Positions 1-8,639 of a DNA stretch of 64,000 nt are shown here, piece after piece (within the stretch, counting starts at the first letter, position 1; each line of letters starts with the position of its first letter). This DNA comes from Cytobacillus dafuensis (GTDB taxonomy: Bacteria; Bacillota; Bacilli; Bacillales; Cytobacillaceae). The stretch lies in contig NZ_CP042593.1 in NCBI RefSeq assembly GCF_007995155.1, positions 4,010,001 to 4,074,000 on the forward strand. The letters run 5' to 3'. Both the position numbers and the translations under genes were made by a program. The notes beneath the pieces were generated by a model. It saw nothing but the letters and a program-made list of their open reading frames with translations. It had not been told where the DNA came from and made no database searches.

Positions 1-218
1 ATTTCATCGGGTAATAAGTGACCATTTTCATCTCTCAAGTCTGTCATGGAGCGAAATTTATATAAATAAAAAGGCTTTTCTTTATATCCAGGTCGAAGTT
101 GTTTAAAGATGATGGGAGATCCCAATTTCATATAAATCATGAATGATATGATAATAAATACGGGGGATAGGACGATTAGTAAAAAGAACGCTAATAAAAG
201 GTCAATGCATTTCTTCAT
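1..218 (-). CDS. Sugar-phosphate (bacterial sugar) transferase, N-terminal part, cut by window edge
   Basis: The start codon ATG is at 218 with GGAG about 8 bases upstream; the gene runs off the left end, so only about 72 residues are visible. They show a basic start, one strongly hydrophobic segment (about residues 5-30) and the signature YKFRSM followed by an acidic stretch DLRDENGHLLPDE. This is the pattern of small monotopic phosphoglycosyl transferases (PglC/WcaJ catalytic domain, PF02397), which move a sugar phosphate from a nucleotide sugar to undecaprenyl phosphate at the inner face of the membrane. It lies 42 bases behind the 4,6-dehydratase gene on the same strand, so the two probably share an operon for lipid-linked glycan synthesis. 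The family is clear; the sugar is not. Confidence 0.85.
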   Translation of the reverse strand, partial: MKKCIDLLLAFFLLIVLSPVFIIISFMIYMKLGSPIIFKQLRPGYKEKPFYLYKFRSMTDLRDENGHLLPDE

Positions 219-260
219 AAAAACATCTCCATTAAATACTAGTTGTTGATTAAAGAGCTT

Positions 261-2090
261 TTAAGTTTTACCTCCTAATACCTTTGACCTTGCAATGTAT
301 AACAGCTTTTTTCTTAGTTCCTCTTTTTGCATATTATTATAAGTTGAAATCAATACTTCAATCAGATCAATTTCAATAGGACCGGCTTTTCCAACATAGA
401 TTTTTGAATGGACTTGTTTGTCAATCATTTCATCTGTTGATAGAAGTTCTTCAACCAATTTTTCACCAGGGCGTATTCCTGTAAAAACAATACTGATTTC
501 ATCTAGTTTGTATCCTGATAATCGAATTAAATTCTGAACGAGGTCTAGTATTCTTACCGGTTCTCCCATATCTAGTATAAAAATTTCTCCGCCTTTCGCT
601 AACGCGCCAGCTTGAATAACTAATCTGGCCGCTTCTGGAATGGTCATAAAGTATCGAACCATATCCGGATGTGTCACTGTTACTGGACCACCTTTTTGAA
701 TTTGTCTGATGAATAAAGGTATGACACTTCCTCTACTGCCTAGTACATTACCAAACCTTACTGCTACAAACTTTGTTCGGCTTTTTTCATTAAGATCCTG
801 AATAATCATTTCTGCCAGCCTTTTTGTTGCACCCATTACACCTGTTGGATTTACAGCTTTATCTGATGAAATCATGACAAAGTTACTTACTCGATGAACA
901 TGAGAGGCTTCAGCTAAATTTTTTGTTCCAATCACATTATTCTTGACAGCTTCTTCTGGATTCCATTCCATAAGATGTACGTGTTTATGAGCAGCAGCAT
1001 GATAAATCGTATCAGGCTGATATTTTTCAATGATTTCAAATATCTTCTCGCGATCTTGAATATCCGCTATTTCAGGAATAATTTCAAAGTCATTCTCGAA
1101 CTTTTCTCTCATTTCCAAATCAATATGATAAATACTGTTTTCACCATGACCTAATAAGATAATTTTGGAAGGTTTAAAATTTGCTATTTGCCTGCAAACC
1201 TCTGATCCAATTGAACCACCTGCTCCAGTTACTAAAATTACTTTGTCGGTAATTGAATCCGAAATGCTTAAATCATCAAGGATAACAGGCTCCCTGCCTA
1301 ATAAATCATTAATTTGAATATCACGTACTTCATTAAAAGTGCTTTTACCTTCCACAATATCTTCAAGCATTGGCATTGTTTGTGTTTTTACGTTTGTTTT
1401 TACACATTTGTTTAGAATCTCATTTAGATGTTGTTTCTTTAAAGAGGGAATTGCGATGATTATGTGTTCAATTTTTAGTTTCTGTACAACCATTTCAATA
1501 TCTTTCGCTGAACCAACAACCGGAACACCGTAAATTTCAAGTTTTTGTTTATGCGGATTATCATCAATAAAGGCTACAGGATAAAATTTTTCAGAACTAT
1601 TGGTAATAAAGTGCCTGACTAACAACGTACCTGCTGATCCTGCACCAACAATTAATGTTCTTTTCTTATTAGAATTATCTATTACTAACCGATTCAAAAA
1701 TATTTTCCAAATGAAGCGTGATCCACAAATAAGCATCGAAAATAATAACCAAAATAATAAAAGCGGGCGAAAACTGGTATCTGCATTTACTATTGTTTGA
1801 ATGACAAAAAAAATAAACATTGATAAAGTAGTAACAAGAATAATCTGCGTTACATCTTTTACACTTCCATGCTCCCATGCTTTTCTATGCAGCTTAAATC
1901 CGAATGCTATGAGGAAATAGATAAATGAGAAAAGTACTATTGGTATAACTTCATCTTTCTCCATCAGTCTTAAGTAATCAAAAGGATTTGTTGCTGTATC
2001 GTTTAATAGCCAACGACTAAAGATAAATAAACCGATAATAAGAAAAAGATCTCCTAAAATAAAAAGAGAAAGGCGATACCGGTAAGACAA
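261..2090 (-). CDS. Membrane-bound nucleoside-diphosphate-sugar 4,6-dehydratase (CapD/EpsC/PglF type)
   Basis: 609 residues, the usual size of the family. The first ~130 residues hold about four membrane segments; then comes a CoA-binding-like Rossmann domain with GAGSAGT (about 149-155) and a second, catalytic SDR domain with GAGGSIGS (about 290) and SSDKAVNPTGVMGATKR, where the usual YxxxK pair is replaced by MxxxK as in PglF and CapD. These enzymes convert UDP-GlcNAc to the 4-keto-6-deoxy sugar, the first step to bacillosamine-like sugars. The start is a TTG with an excellent GGAGGG eight bases upstream. The next gene downstream encodes a PglC-like transferase, fitting assembly of a lipid-linked glycan. 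Confidence 0.9.
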   Translation of the reverse strand: MSYRYRLSLFILGDLFLIIGLFIFSRWLLNDTATNPFDYLRLMEKDEVIPIVLFSFIYFLIAFGFKLHRKAWEHGSVKDVTQIILVTTLSMFIFFVIQTIVNADTSFRPLLLFWLLFSMLICGSRFIWKIFLNRLVIDNSNKKRTLIVGAGSAGTLLVRHFITNSSEKFYPVAFIDDNPHKQKLEIYGVPVVGSAKDIEMVVQKLKIEHIIIAIPSLKKQHLNEILNKCVKTNVKTQTMPMLEDIVEGKSTFNEVRDIQINDLLGREPVILDDLSISDSITDKVILVTGAGGSIGSEVCRQIANFKPSKIILLGHGENSIYHIDLEMREKFENDFEIIPEIADIQDREKIFEIIEKYQPDTIYHAAAHKHVHLMEWNPEEAVKNNVIGTKNLAEASHVHRVSNFVMISSDKAVNPTGVMGATKRLAEMIIQDLNEKSRTKFVAVRFGNVLGSRGSVIPLFIRQIQKGGPVTVTHPDMVRYFMTIPEAARLVIQAGALAKGGEIFILDMGEPVRILDLVQNLIRLSGYKLDEISIVFTGIRPGEKLVEELLSTDEMIDKQVHSKIYVGKAGPIEIDLIEVLISTYNNMQKEELRKKLLYIARSKVLGGKT

Positions 2091-2469
2091 TGCTGTAGCC
2101 CTCCAATCGAATAACTATTTCTCTTTTTTAAGGGTTGATATAATGAAGGAAATAGTATTACTGCTTAGAATATGATGTAGTACATCATTCATAAAGATTG
2201 GTAGTTGTTGTTTATAATAGAATATGACTACACTTCTTTGTTAAGAACATCTTCGATTATTTAAAACCAAATTATTCCTTAAACACATATATACCAATGG
2301 AATGTTTGGACTTTATAAAGAATCACGATAGTACCTTTTTCAATTAATACATATAATTAATCCTTTCAAAATTTAATTTCATGTCATTCATTCTTAAAAA
2401 AAAAAAAAAATCCGCTACCAATGTAATAGGCAGAGGAAATCTTAAAATCAGTAATATCATCTTTTCACT
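2091..2469. other. Non-coding gap between the dehydratase and PIG-L genes
   Basis: AT-rich, with no ORF that has a convincing ribosome site. It holds the terminator-like hairpin and A15 tract at the PIG-L side (2396-2438); the remainder probably carries a promoter for the dehydratase gene, but I see no clear -35/-10 pair. Confidence 0.5.
2396..2438 (-). terminator. Terminator-like hairpin with 15-T tract after the PIG-L gene
   Basis: Read on the minus strand, an imperfect stem (TCC-CTGCC against GGTAG-GGA, one mismatch and one G-U pair) is followed by an uninterrupted run of 15 T. It lies about 30 bases after the stop codon at 2470. Confidence 0.6.
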
Positions 2470-3138
2470 TTATCTAATCTCTCTCACTATCATAAACGCT
2501 TCTGCAGCTTTCACTCCAATATGACTCCCCCAATAATTAGCATGAAATCTAATAGATTCTGGAGATCTCGGATGAGGGTAATCTCTCATCTCGCTCTTAT
2601 ATTGAGTAAGTGCTTCTAGCTTTTTATCCAAGAAATCAGTAATGTCTACATACATATTAGGCATAAAAGCTGTATGTCCCCGTTGAATATTCCACTCTGT
2701 TGAAGAAGGAGTATTATAGCAGATTACTTTCTTTATCGAAGAACCTGCCGCTGGGCGAACAGCTACCATCGTAGATTCAAAAATAACACGGTGATCTTTG
2801 TTAACATCTCCATAGAAGTGTGTGTATACAACTTCAGGCTGAAGCTTATTGACGGCTTTTGTTATTGGACTATTTATCTCAATATGGGCCAGAGTATCCA
2901 GCTTCATGTCAGGTAAATTGACGAAGTGTACTTCAGAAAAACTTAAGATGTTTTTAACATTTGTAATTTCCCTTTTTTTTTGCTCAATCATTTCTGGCTG
3001 ATCTTTATATTGAGTTGAAGAACCTTCTGTTATCATTAAGACATGTACTTCATCTCCTATGCTCGCATGCTTAGCAATCGTTCCGCCAAGACCCAGCAGC
3101 TCATCATCCGGATGGGCTGCAATCACCAAAACTCTCAT
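2470..3138 (-). CDS. PIG-L family (LmbE-like) zinc deacetylase
   Basis: 222 residues. The N-terminus carries AHPDDE (about residues 8-13), the metal and catalytic signature of the family, and HFYGDVNKDH (about 106-115) supplies the later histidine/aspartate ligands. Members remove the N-acetyl group from GlcNAc-containing lipids, glycans or low-molecular-weight thiols. It could be a BshB-type enzyme of bacillithiol synthesis, but its place inside a polysaccharide locus, next to a DUF4910 gene, favours a role in tailoring a glycan precursor. The ATG at 3138 has GGAGT about nine bases upstream. Copy 1 of repeat A separates it from the DUF4910 gene. Confidence 0.88.
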   Translation of the reverse strand: MRVLVIAAHPDDELLGLGGTIAKHASIGDEVHVLMITEGSSTQYKDQPEMIEQKKREITNVKNILSFSEVHFVNLPDMKLDTLAHIEINSPITKAVNKLQPEVVYTHFYGDVNKDHRVIFESTMVAVRPAAGSSIKKVICYNTPSSTEWNIQRGHTAFMPNMYVDITDFLDKKLEALTQYKSEMRDYPHPRSPESIRFHANYWGSHIGVKAAEAFMIVREIR

Positions 3139-3202
3139 AATTAATGACTCCTTAACTCAAGTAATTTTTATCCATATTGCTTCTTTAATATTTTTTTAAA
3201 GT

Positions 3203-3451
3203 TTGGCTGTGTTAAACATCCCTGTTGATTTCCGCTGCAGGCACTTAGCGATCGCGGGCGGTCCGGAAGCCTCCTCGTCGAAGAGCGCTCCTGCGGGGTC
3301 TTCCTTTGACTCGCATTTCCCGCAGGACATTGAATAAGCTTCCTAGAATAATCACCGCACGAAGAAAATGCGTTAGCATTTTCGAGGAACTCGCGCCTGC
3401 AGCGAGAATCAACAACAAAATAGTATTATCAACACTAAGCTTCCAACAGTC
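3203..3451 (+). repeat. Dispersed repeat family A, copy A1
   Basis: About 250 bases, markedly more GC-rich than the surroundings, with near-inverted ends (TTGGCTGTGTTAA on the left; a diverged match to TTAACACAGCC on the right). Inside are hairpins such as the CCTGCGGGG / CCCGCAGGA block and AATGCGTTAGCATTTTCGAG. It matches copies at 26181, 46069, 51681 (inverted) and 59098. There is no ORF of its own. The right end reaches into the stop codon of the DUF4910 gene. Confidence 0.9.
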
Positions 3452-4730
3452 ATAATTCAGAAATTAACTGAAGATCATAAAGCTTAGCTATAATAGGGGA
3501 AAGATCACTTACTGGTACATTAATAATATTGCTGATATCAATTAAATCATTGGTACCATCAGCGTAGGCAAGAAAGTTCACAATATTCTTCACCTCTTCT
3601 GGTGTTATTTTCAGACCAATTGTTGGATACAGCCCCCGCTTTCCAAGCTGAGGTTCACCTAAACAATTACTTTGATATTTTTCATTTATTTCCAATAATT
3701 CAATACAATCTTTTAATACATCGTAAGTTCCCTGTAGACCGTTTGGAGTAACCAAGTCTAAATTATCTAAAGAAGTATGGTATTCAGGATATTCCCCATA
3801 TTTTGTCCGCATAATGCTAACTATTGGCAGATCAATTCCTGGACTGCAATATTGTCTTTCATCGCTTCCCCTTTGAAGAAAAGAGTATCTTTTATAATCT
3901 GGATGCTTATGCTTTAACACATTCAAGGAAACCTTATCTGCCAGTGTATTCCCATATCTAGACGGCAAGTAAGAATAACTTCTTTCATCTCCTGAACACG
4001 TTAAATTAAATCCAGCTATAACTCTCTCTTTCATTTTTTCTAAGTTTTTGCTCAAGTAAGTAATAGAACCAATTGTTTCTGGAATAAATATGATCCGGTA
4101 AGTATATTTTCTAGGCTTGCTCAATATCCATTTTGCAAGAAAAGTTGTTACGACTGGGCCAGATAATTCATTATTTGCCATAGAAGGGTGGCAAATATAT
4201 GTAGACAGGAAAATTTCTTGTTCAGTATTTCCAGGTAATATTAGTTCACCATATGTTAAATGGCCATTCTTTAATTCACTATCTATACATACCCGATATT
4301 TACCTTCTTTCAAGATTTTCCTTTGATTATGAGAAATACAGAAGCCCCATCTTTCCTTATAGTATGAGGTAATATACGGAATTGCATCTGGTTGTTCTTC
4401 TATGGAGTATAAGTGTTGTTGCAATTCGTCTAAATCGACATATTTATCAACAGGAATGGAATAGCTAACAACATGAAGGTTATTGTCTTTGAAATCTATG
4501 ATTTTATTTCCTTCCTCGTCAAGAATATATGCATCTATGATATTCCATTCTTTGGGTATTTCCCAATCGAATACTTTTGTACCGGTAGCAACTTCATGAA
4601 TGGTAATTGGAATATGATTTTGAATGATTTGCAGCGTTTCTCTTACTCCATCTCCTGTGATACTGCGGCAAATTGGATAGAGCCTTGACATTAATTCGTA
4701 CATCCAATTTCCTTCAGTGCTGTGATTCAT
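3450..4730 (-). CDS. DUF4910 / M28-like aminopeptidase-domain protein with C-terminal winged helix
   Basis: 426 residues. The central domain has CHPSMANNELSG (about 182-193), PETIGS (about 217-222), GSDERQYCSPGIDLPI (about 288-303) and EYHTSLDN (about 316-323), which place His, Asn/Asp, Glu and His residues where M28-type zinc peptidases have metal ligands. The last ~60 residues look like a winged-helix domain. This is the DUF4910/DUF2172 family, often found in surface-polysaccharide loci; its substrate is not established. The ATG at 4730 has AGGAGG upstream. Its stop codon TGA coincides with the terminal bases of repeat A1, so the original C-terminus may have been altered by the repeat. Confidence 0.85.
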   Translation of the reverse strand: MNHSTEGNWMYELMSRLYPICRSITGDGVRETLQIIQNHIPITIHEVATGTKVFDWEIPKEWNIIDAYILDEEGNKIIDFKDNNLHVVSYSIPVDKYVDLDELQQHLYSIEEQPDAIPYITSYYKERWGFCISHNQRKILKEGKYRVCIDSELKNGHLTYGELILPGNTEQEIFLSTYICHPSMANNELSGPVVTTFLAKWILSKPRKYTYRIIFIPETIGSITYLSKNLEKMKERVIAGFNLTCSGDERSYSYLPSRYGNTLADKVSLNVLKHKHPDYKRYSFLQRGSDERQYCSPGIDLPIVSIMRTKYGEYPEYHTSLDNLDLVTPNGLQGTYDVLKDCIELLEINEKYQSNCLGEPQLGKRGLYPTIGLKITPEEVKNIVNFLAYADGTNDLIDISNIINVPVSDLSPIIAKLYDLQLISEL

Positions 4731-5039
4731 CTAGGTCTCCTCCTAGTTCAATTTTCCTTCTAGAATTTAATATTATCTTTTTTTATTAAAATAATTGAAT
4801 CTCAAACTAATGCAGTGGACTTATGACAATATATTCACAAAAAAATATAAAATGACTTTATGACATTTAGTCAAAATGCAATCATTATCGCTTACTATTT
4901 TTTTGCTCCTATTCCATTCTTTTATTTGCTTTTTAAAATTTTTAGTCAATTTAACCTTTATGGTTCATAAGATGTACTAATGCCTAAATGAAGATGGTCT
5001 GAAAACTATTTTCATAGCTATTAAGCTTAATCGTGAGAG
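4731..5039. other. Divergent intergenic region between the DUF4910 and WbqC-like genes
   Basis: Very AT-rich and without a supported gene. It must drive both flanking, divergently transcribed genes. A weak candidate promoter for the minus-strand gene is TTCAAT, 16 bases, GATAAT close to 4770-4800; nothing convincing is seen for the plus strand. Confidence 0.4.
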
Positions 5040-5054
5040 GTGGAGTTACATATC

Positions 5055-5741
5055 ATGAAAATTGCGATTCATCAGCCAAATTTCCTTCCATGGATTGGAT
5101 ACTTTGATAAAATGGACCAGGCCGATATATTTGTCATATTAGATAAAGCAAATCATTCAAACAGCAGCAATGAAACAAATAGGAATAAAATAAAAACATC
5201 TAAAGGCTCTTTATGGTTAACGGTGCCTTTAACAGAAAAAGTAATTCCTATAAATGAACTTAGAATAGATAATAGCCAAAATTGGAAAAAAAAACATTGG
5301 GAGACCATTCAGAACAATTATAAAAAGAGTATATATTGGAATAAGTATAAGGAAGGCTTTGAACAAATTTATAATACTCACTGGGAAAAACTTATTGACT
5401 TAAATCTTGCTTTAATTAATCATATTAAGGCTCTCCTAAACTTAAATACAGTTATAATGCTAGAGTCCGATTTTCAAACTAACTTTGGTAAGGGGCATAC
5501 TAGGATTTTAAACATTGTTAAGCATCTAAATGGAAAAGTTTACTTATCCGGTACAGGTGCAAAGGCATATAATAATGAAAAAGAGTTCCAAGAAAATAAA
5601 ATCCAACTCAATTATCAAGACTTTAAACACCCAAAGTATGCTCAAAGCTGGGGAGATTTTATCCCTAACCTTTCGATCATAGATATGATTTTTCATTGCG
5701 GTCCTGAAACTATTCAAATGATTAGAAATCAACGTTGTTAA
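5055..5741 (+). CDS. WbqC-like family protein
   Basis: 228 residues from the ATG at 5055. I prefer this over the GTG at 5040, which overlaps the ribosome site GGTGGAG. The N-terminus MKIAIHQPNFLPWIGYFDKM is the WbqC family hallmark (PF08889), followed by the expected NRNKIKT and WLTVP and the late LSGTGAKAY. WbqC proteins occur in O-antigen and capsule loci beside aminotransferases and acyltransferases; the reaction is not proved. It is transcribed away from the DUF4910 and PIG-L genes, but the three probably contribute to one modified sugar. It is followed by a good terminator at 5801. Confidence 0.88.
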   Translation: MKIAIHQPNFLPWIGYFDKMDQADIFVILDKANHSNSSNETNRNKIKTSKGSLWLTVPLTEKVIPINELRIDNSQNWKKKHWETIQNNYKKSIYWNKYKEGFEQIYNTHWEKLIDLNLALINHIKALLNLNTVIMLESDFQTNFGKGHTRILNIVKHLNGKVYLSGTGAKAYNNEKEFQENKIQLNYQDFKHPKYAQSWGDFIPNLSIIDMIFHCGPETIQMIRNQRC

Positions 5742-5800
5742 AAAATCAATTTCGGATGATGGTTTCTTATCAATCTACCGTAACGTAACGAGGATGTCCG

Positions 5801-5826
5801 CTGCCATTTTTATTGGCAGTGTTTTT
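5801..5826 (+). terminator. Intrinsic terminator after the WbqC-like gene
   Basis: The 6-bp stem CTGCCA/TGGCAG with a seven-base loop is followed by TGTTTTT, about 60 bases after the stop codon. Confidence 0.7.
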
Positions 5827-5913
5827 AGTTGTTTTAGGAAAATTTTATGTTGCTATATTTAGGGAGAATTATGTTGACAATGTAGAGATACTAATACTTC
5901 CTGGAGTGCGGAG

Positions 5914-5953
5914 AATAAAAATACCCCGAAGAGATGGCAGTCTCTCCGAGGTA
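5914..5953 (-). terminator. Intrinsic terminator after the PHP phosphatase gene
   Basis: On the minus strand, ACCTCGGAGAGA pairs with TCTCTTCGGGGT (one internal mismatch) and is followed by ATTTTTATT. It begins about 20 bases after the stop at 5974 and ends the ywqCDE-like operon. Confidence 0.85.
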
Positions 5954-5973
5954 ATTAAACAAACTATGATTAT

Positions 5974-6741
5974 TCAAAAAAAATAAAACCATTTTTTTAT
6001 TTTCATTGTAGTAGGTTCTTCTCTATACATTCCTTTTCCATCAAGAAGTACTCTAGTATTTTCTAAAAATAAATTGACATAATCCGATCCTAACTCTTCA
6101 TTAATTACCTCAAAAGCTTCATTCAATTTAAACGAGTTCCTAGATAAACGATGTGAGTCAGATGCAATAAAATGAGTTAAATTGTGAAAGATTAATTGTA
6201 AAGAGAAATTTTTAAGCTGCTTTCCATTTTGACCAATCAGATTAGAGGCTGTAATTTGAGTAACCGCTCCATTTTTTACTAATTCATGTAAAATATTCGG
6301 ATTCTCTCTTATCTGATCATTTCTCTCAGGATGCACGATGATGGGTATGATTCCTTCCAATTGAATATTGAATAATAGTTGTTCAGCATAAGAGGGAACA
6401 TGTGAGTCTGGTAATTCAATTAATAAATATTTATGTTGATTATTTAACGTCATAATTTTCCCTGCTTTATAATCTTTAAGAAGCTCTCCGTAAATTCGAG
6501 GTTCTTGACCGGGTAAAATGTTAACGGGAATTTTTTTTCTTTTTAAGTTCATATTCAGGATATTAACTTTTTCAAGAATACTGTTAGCCTCATTATTATG
6601 CCATTCAGTTTTATGATGAGGTGTTGCAAAAATAGTTGTTATTCCTTTACTAAATGCATGTTTAGCCATTCCAATGCTTTCAATAAGATCTTTTGCTCCA
6701 TCATCAACCCCAGGGAGAATATGACAATGAATATCAATCAC
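5974..6741 (-). CDS. ywqE: CpsB/CapC-type tyrosine-protein phosphatase (PHP domain, YwqE-like)
   Basis: 255 residues, the usual length. Metal-binding motifs of the PHP fold are visible: DIHCHILPGVDDG (about 3-15), ATPHH (about 39-43), a Glu near 76-80, HPERN (about 138-142) and SDSHR (about 195-199). The enzyme dephosphorylates the tyrosine cluster of the partner kinase encoded upstream (6881-7582) and thereby controls polysaccharide export. A degenerate repeat B remnant fills most of the 139-base gap to the kinase gene. Confidence 0.9.
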   Translation of the reverse strand: MIDIHCHILPGVDDGAKDLIESIGMAKHAFSKGITTIFATPHHKTEWHNNEANSILEKVNILNMNLKRKKIPVNILPGQEPRIYGELLKDYKAGKIMTLNNQHKYLLIELPDSHVPSYAEQLLFNIQLEGIIPIIVHPERNDQIRENPNILHELVKNGAVTQITASNLIGQNGKQLKNFSLQLIFHNLTHFIASDSHRLSRNSFKLNEAFEVINEELGSDYVNLFLENTRVLLDGKGMYREEPTTMKIKKWFYFF

Positions 6742-6763
6742 TATCTTCCCCTCCTCTGCTTGG

Positions 6764-6848
6764 AATAGAGTGAAACTTCAATCATTGGGGGTTTTCCGGC
6801 GCTCAAGACGTGTCGTTTTTGTTGGCCAGCCCGTTAATCTGCCACAAA
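6764..6848 (+). repeat. Dispersed repeat family B, deletion derivative
   Basis: The left end (GTGAAACTTC..ATCA.TGGGGGTTTT) and right end (GCCCGTTAATCTGC) of repeat B are recognisable, but most of the roughly 275-base interior is missing. Compare the full copies at 41702, 46218 and 51315. Confidence 0.7.
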
Positions 6849-6880
6849 ATTTTTCAAGTGTTTGAGATTGATAGGTATGT

Positions 6881-7582
6881 TTAATTATTATGATCATAAT
6901 AATACTCTTTATACTTTCCCTTTGTGTTGTTGAGGACCGCTCCTAGTATTCTGGCTTTTACATTTAGTAATAAAGATTTGGCCTTTTGTGCCTGTTCAAT
7001 TTTTGTCTTACCAAAATTAATAACTAATATGACTCCATCACACTGATTAGCAAGTATTTGAGCATCAGTTACTGGAAGGATTGGTGGTGTATCAATAATA
7101 ACAAAATCAAAATGTCTCCTAATCTCTGCTAATAGATCACTCATTGACTGTGAACTAAGTAACTCCGAGGGATTAGGAGTTACAGGTCCGCTAGTCAAAA
7201 CATAAAGATTTTTTATATGTGTTGATTGTACAGATTCTATTAAAGGTTTATTTTTAATAATAACGGATGTTAAACCAAAAAAATTCTGTTTACCAAAAAC
7301 GTTATGAACCATTGGTTTTCGAAAGTCGGCATCTATTAATAATACTTTTTTCCCTTGCTGTGAAAACACAACAGCTAAGTTTGAAGAAGTAGTGGTTTTA
7401 CCTTCTCCAGGGGTTGAAGATGTTACCATAATGATTCGGTTTTCTCTTTCGATATTAGAATATTCAATATTTGTCCGAATGGTTCGGTATTGTTCAGATA
7501 TGGGCGATTTTGGATTAAAAATTGTGACTAGTTTTCTTGTATTTATTTTTTCTTTTCCGTTAAGAAAATTCTGAATTTCCAC
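6881..7582 (-). CDS. ywqD: Capsular polysaccharide tyrosine kinase (BY-kinase, YwqD/CapB-like)
   Basis: 233 residues. STPGEGKTTTSSNLA (about 55-69) is the Walker A loop, VLLIDADFRKP (about 80-90) the A' motif and FVIIDTPP (about 160-167) the Walker B of bacterial tyrosine kinases. The C-terminus YKEYYYDHNN is the tyrosine cluster that is autophosphorylated in trans. It works with the separate membrane activator encoded just upstream (7600-8313), the two-protein arrangement typical of Firmicutes. The cognate phosphatase follows downstream. Confidence 0.93.
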   Translation of the reverse strand: MEIQNFLNGKEKINTRKLVTIFNPKSPISEQYRTIRTNIEYSNIERENRIIMVTSSTPGEGKTTTSSNLAVVFSQQGKKVLLIDADFRKPMVHNVFGKQNFFGLTSVIIKNKPLIESVQSTHIKNLYVLTSGPVTPNPSELLSSQSMSDLLAEIRRHFDFVIIDTPPILPVTDAQILANQCDGVILVINFGKTKIEQAQKAKSLLLNVKARILGAVLNNTKGKYKEYYYDHNN

Positions 7583-7599
7583 AGACCCTTTGCTCCCTT

Positions 7600-8313
7600 C
7601 TAAAAAGAATTTTTCCTCTCCTCATCCTGAAAATCTTTAATAGTTTTCAATGGAATTGATCCCAATATAGGTAATTCTAAAAAAGATTTAATATCATTTT
7701 CCGACTTGATGGTATCATCAAAATATTCTAAAAGAAACACTATTCCAATCATCGCTAATAAACTAGCCGTAAATGTAATCAACATGTTTAATATCGGGCG
7801 AGGCTTAATTGGCTCTTGACTAGCTTCTACATTTGCAGTTGATAAAATTGTCACATTATCCACATTCATGATTACTTTTACTTCATTCTGAAAAACTCTT
7901 GCTATCGTGTTTGCTATTTCTACAGCATTTTTTTGATCCGTGTCTTGGACAGTAAGGTTCACTACTTGTGAGTTTTGTTCACTTGAGATACTGACTTGAT
8001 CACTAAGTTCTTTTATCGATCTATCTAAATTCATTTCGTTCTTTACTAAATCTAAAATGGCAGGACTTTTGATTATCACTCGATACGTATTGATTAATTC
8101 TAGGTTTTCTTGAACATTTATCGTGCTGCCAGTCGGTTGTTCAGATTTCGTTTTGTTAATTAACAATTGAGTGGAAGATTCGTAAATTGGAGTTAAGAAA
8201 AGATAGCTTATTATTCCACTAATTAGAACTGACAATAATGTAATGGATACTACAAGTAATAAACGTTTACGAATGATTCTTAATATTTCTTGGATCCTTA
8301 TGCTCTCTCCCAT
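7600..8313 (-). CDS. ywqC: Wzz/CapA-type polysaccharide co-polymerase, kinase modulator (YwqC-like)
   Basis: 237 residues from the ATG at 8313, eight bases after GGAGG; the in-frame GTG at 8328 lies inside that ribosome site. A membrane segment near residues 20-45 and another near 175-195 bracket an extracellular Wzz domain containing TPIYESSTQLLINK. The short cytoplasmic tail (ending ERKNSF) activates the BY-kinase. It controls chain length or export of the polymer. It is the first gene of the ywqC-ywqD-ywqE-like operon. Confidence 0.9.
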   Translation of the reverse strand: MGESIRIQEILRIIRKRLLLVVSITLLSVLISGIISYLFLTPIYESSTQLLINKTKSEQPTGSTINVQENLELINTYRVIIKSPAILDLVKNEMNLDRSIKELSDQVSISSEQNSQVVNLTVQDTDQKNAVEIANTIARVFQNEVKVIMNVDNVTILSTANVEASQEPIKPRPILNMLITFTASLLAMIGIVFLLEYFDDTIKSENDIKSFLELPILGSIPLKTIKDFQDEERKNSF

Positions 8314-8639
8314 CAATACGACCTCCACATACTGATATTGAATAAGCCTGATGTATTCTCGATATCATATTATATTTATATGTATAAAATTAATGACCAT
8401 TATTAAAAGAAAACTCCCAAATTTGCGAGCCCCGGAATGGTAAAACAATGGCATATTTGCATTTAAACTTATTCCTAAAAGTAAAACACAAAAGCCTCTA
8501 ATAAAAGGGACGAGAAAAAATCTCCACCCTTCTATTAGAGGCATTATTATTAGAAAAAATAGTATTCTTGAAGCCCAGATATTATTCCTTCCAATATCTG
8601 AGATAAATGTCTTTCGACCATCATTACAATTTGGTTATT
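8314..8639. other. Intergenic region before the polysaccharide operon
   Basis: It holds the long hairpin terminator of yutF (8490-8542) and, nearer 8330-8400, an AT-rich stretch that must contain the promoter of the ywqC-like operon; no single -35/-10 pair stands out. Confidence 0.4.
8490..8542 (-). terminator. Long hairpin terminator after yutF
   Basis: GCCTCTAATA (8494-8503) pairs perfectly with TATTAGAGGC (8533-8542); AAGGG and CCCTT extend the stem inward. On the minus strand it is followed by TTTTGTGTTTT. It lies about 100 bases after the stop of yutF. Confidence 0.7.
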
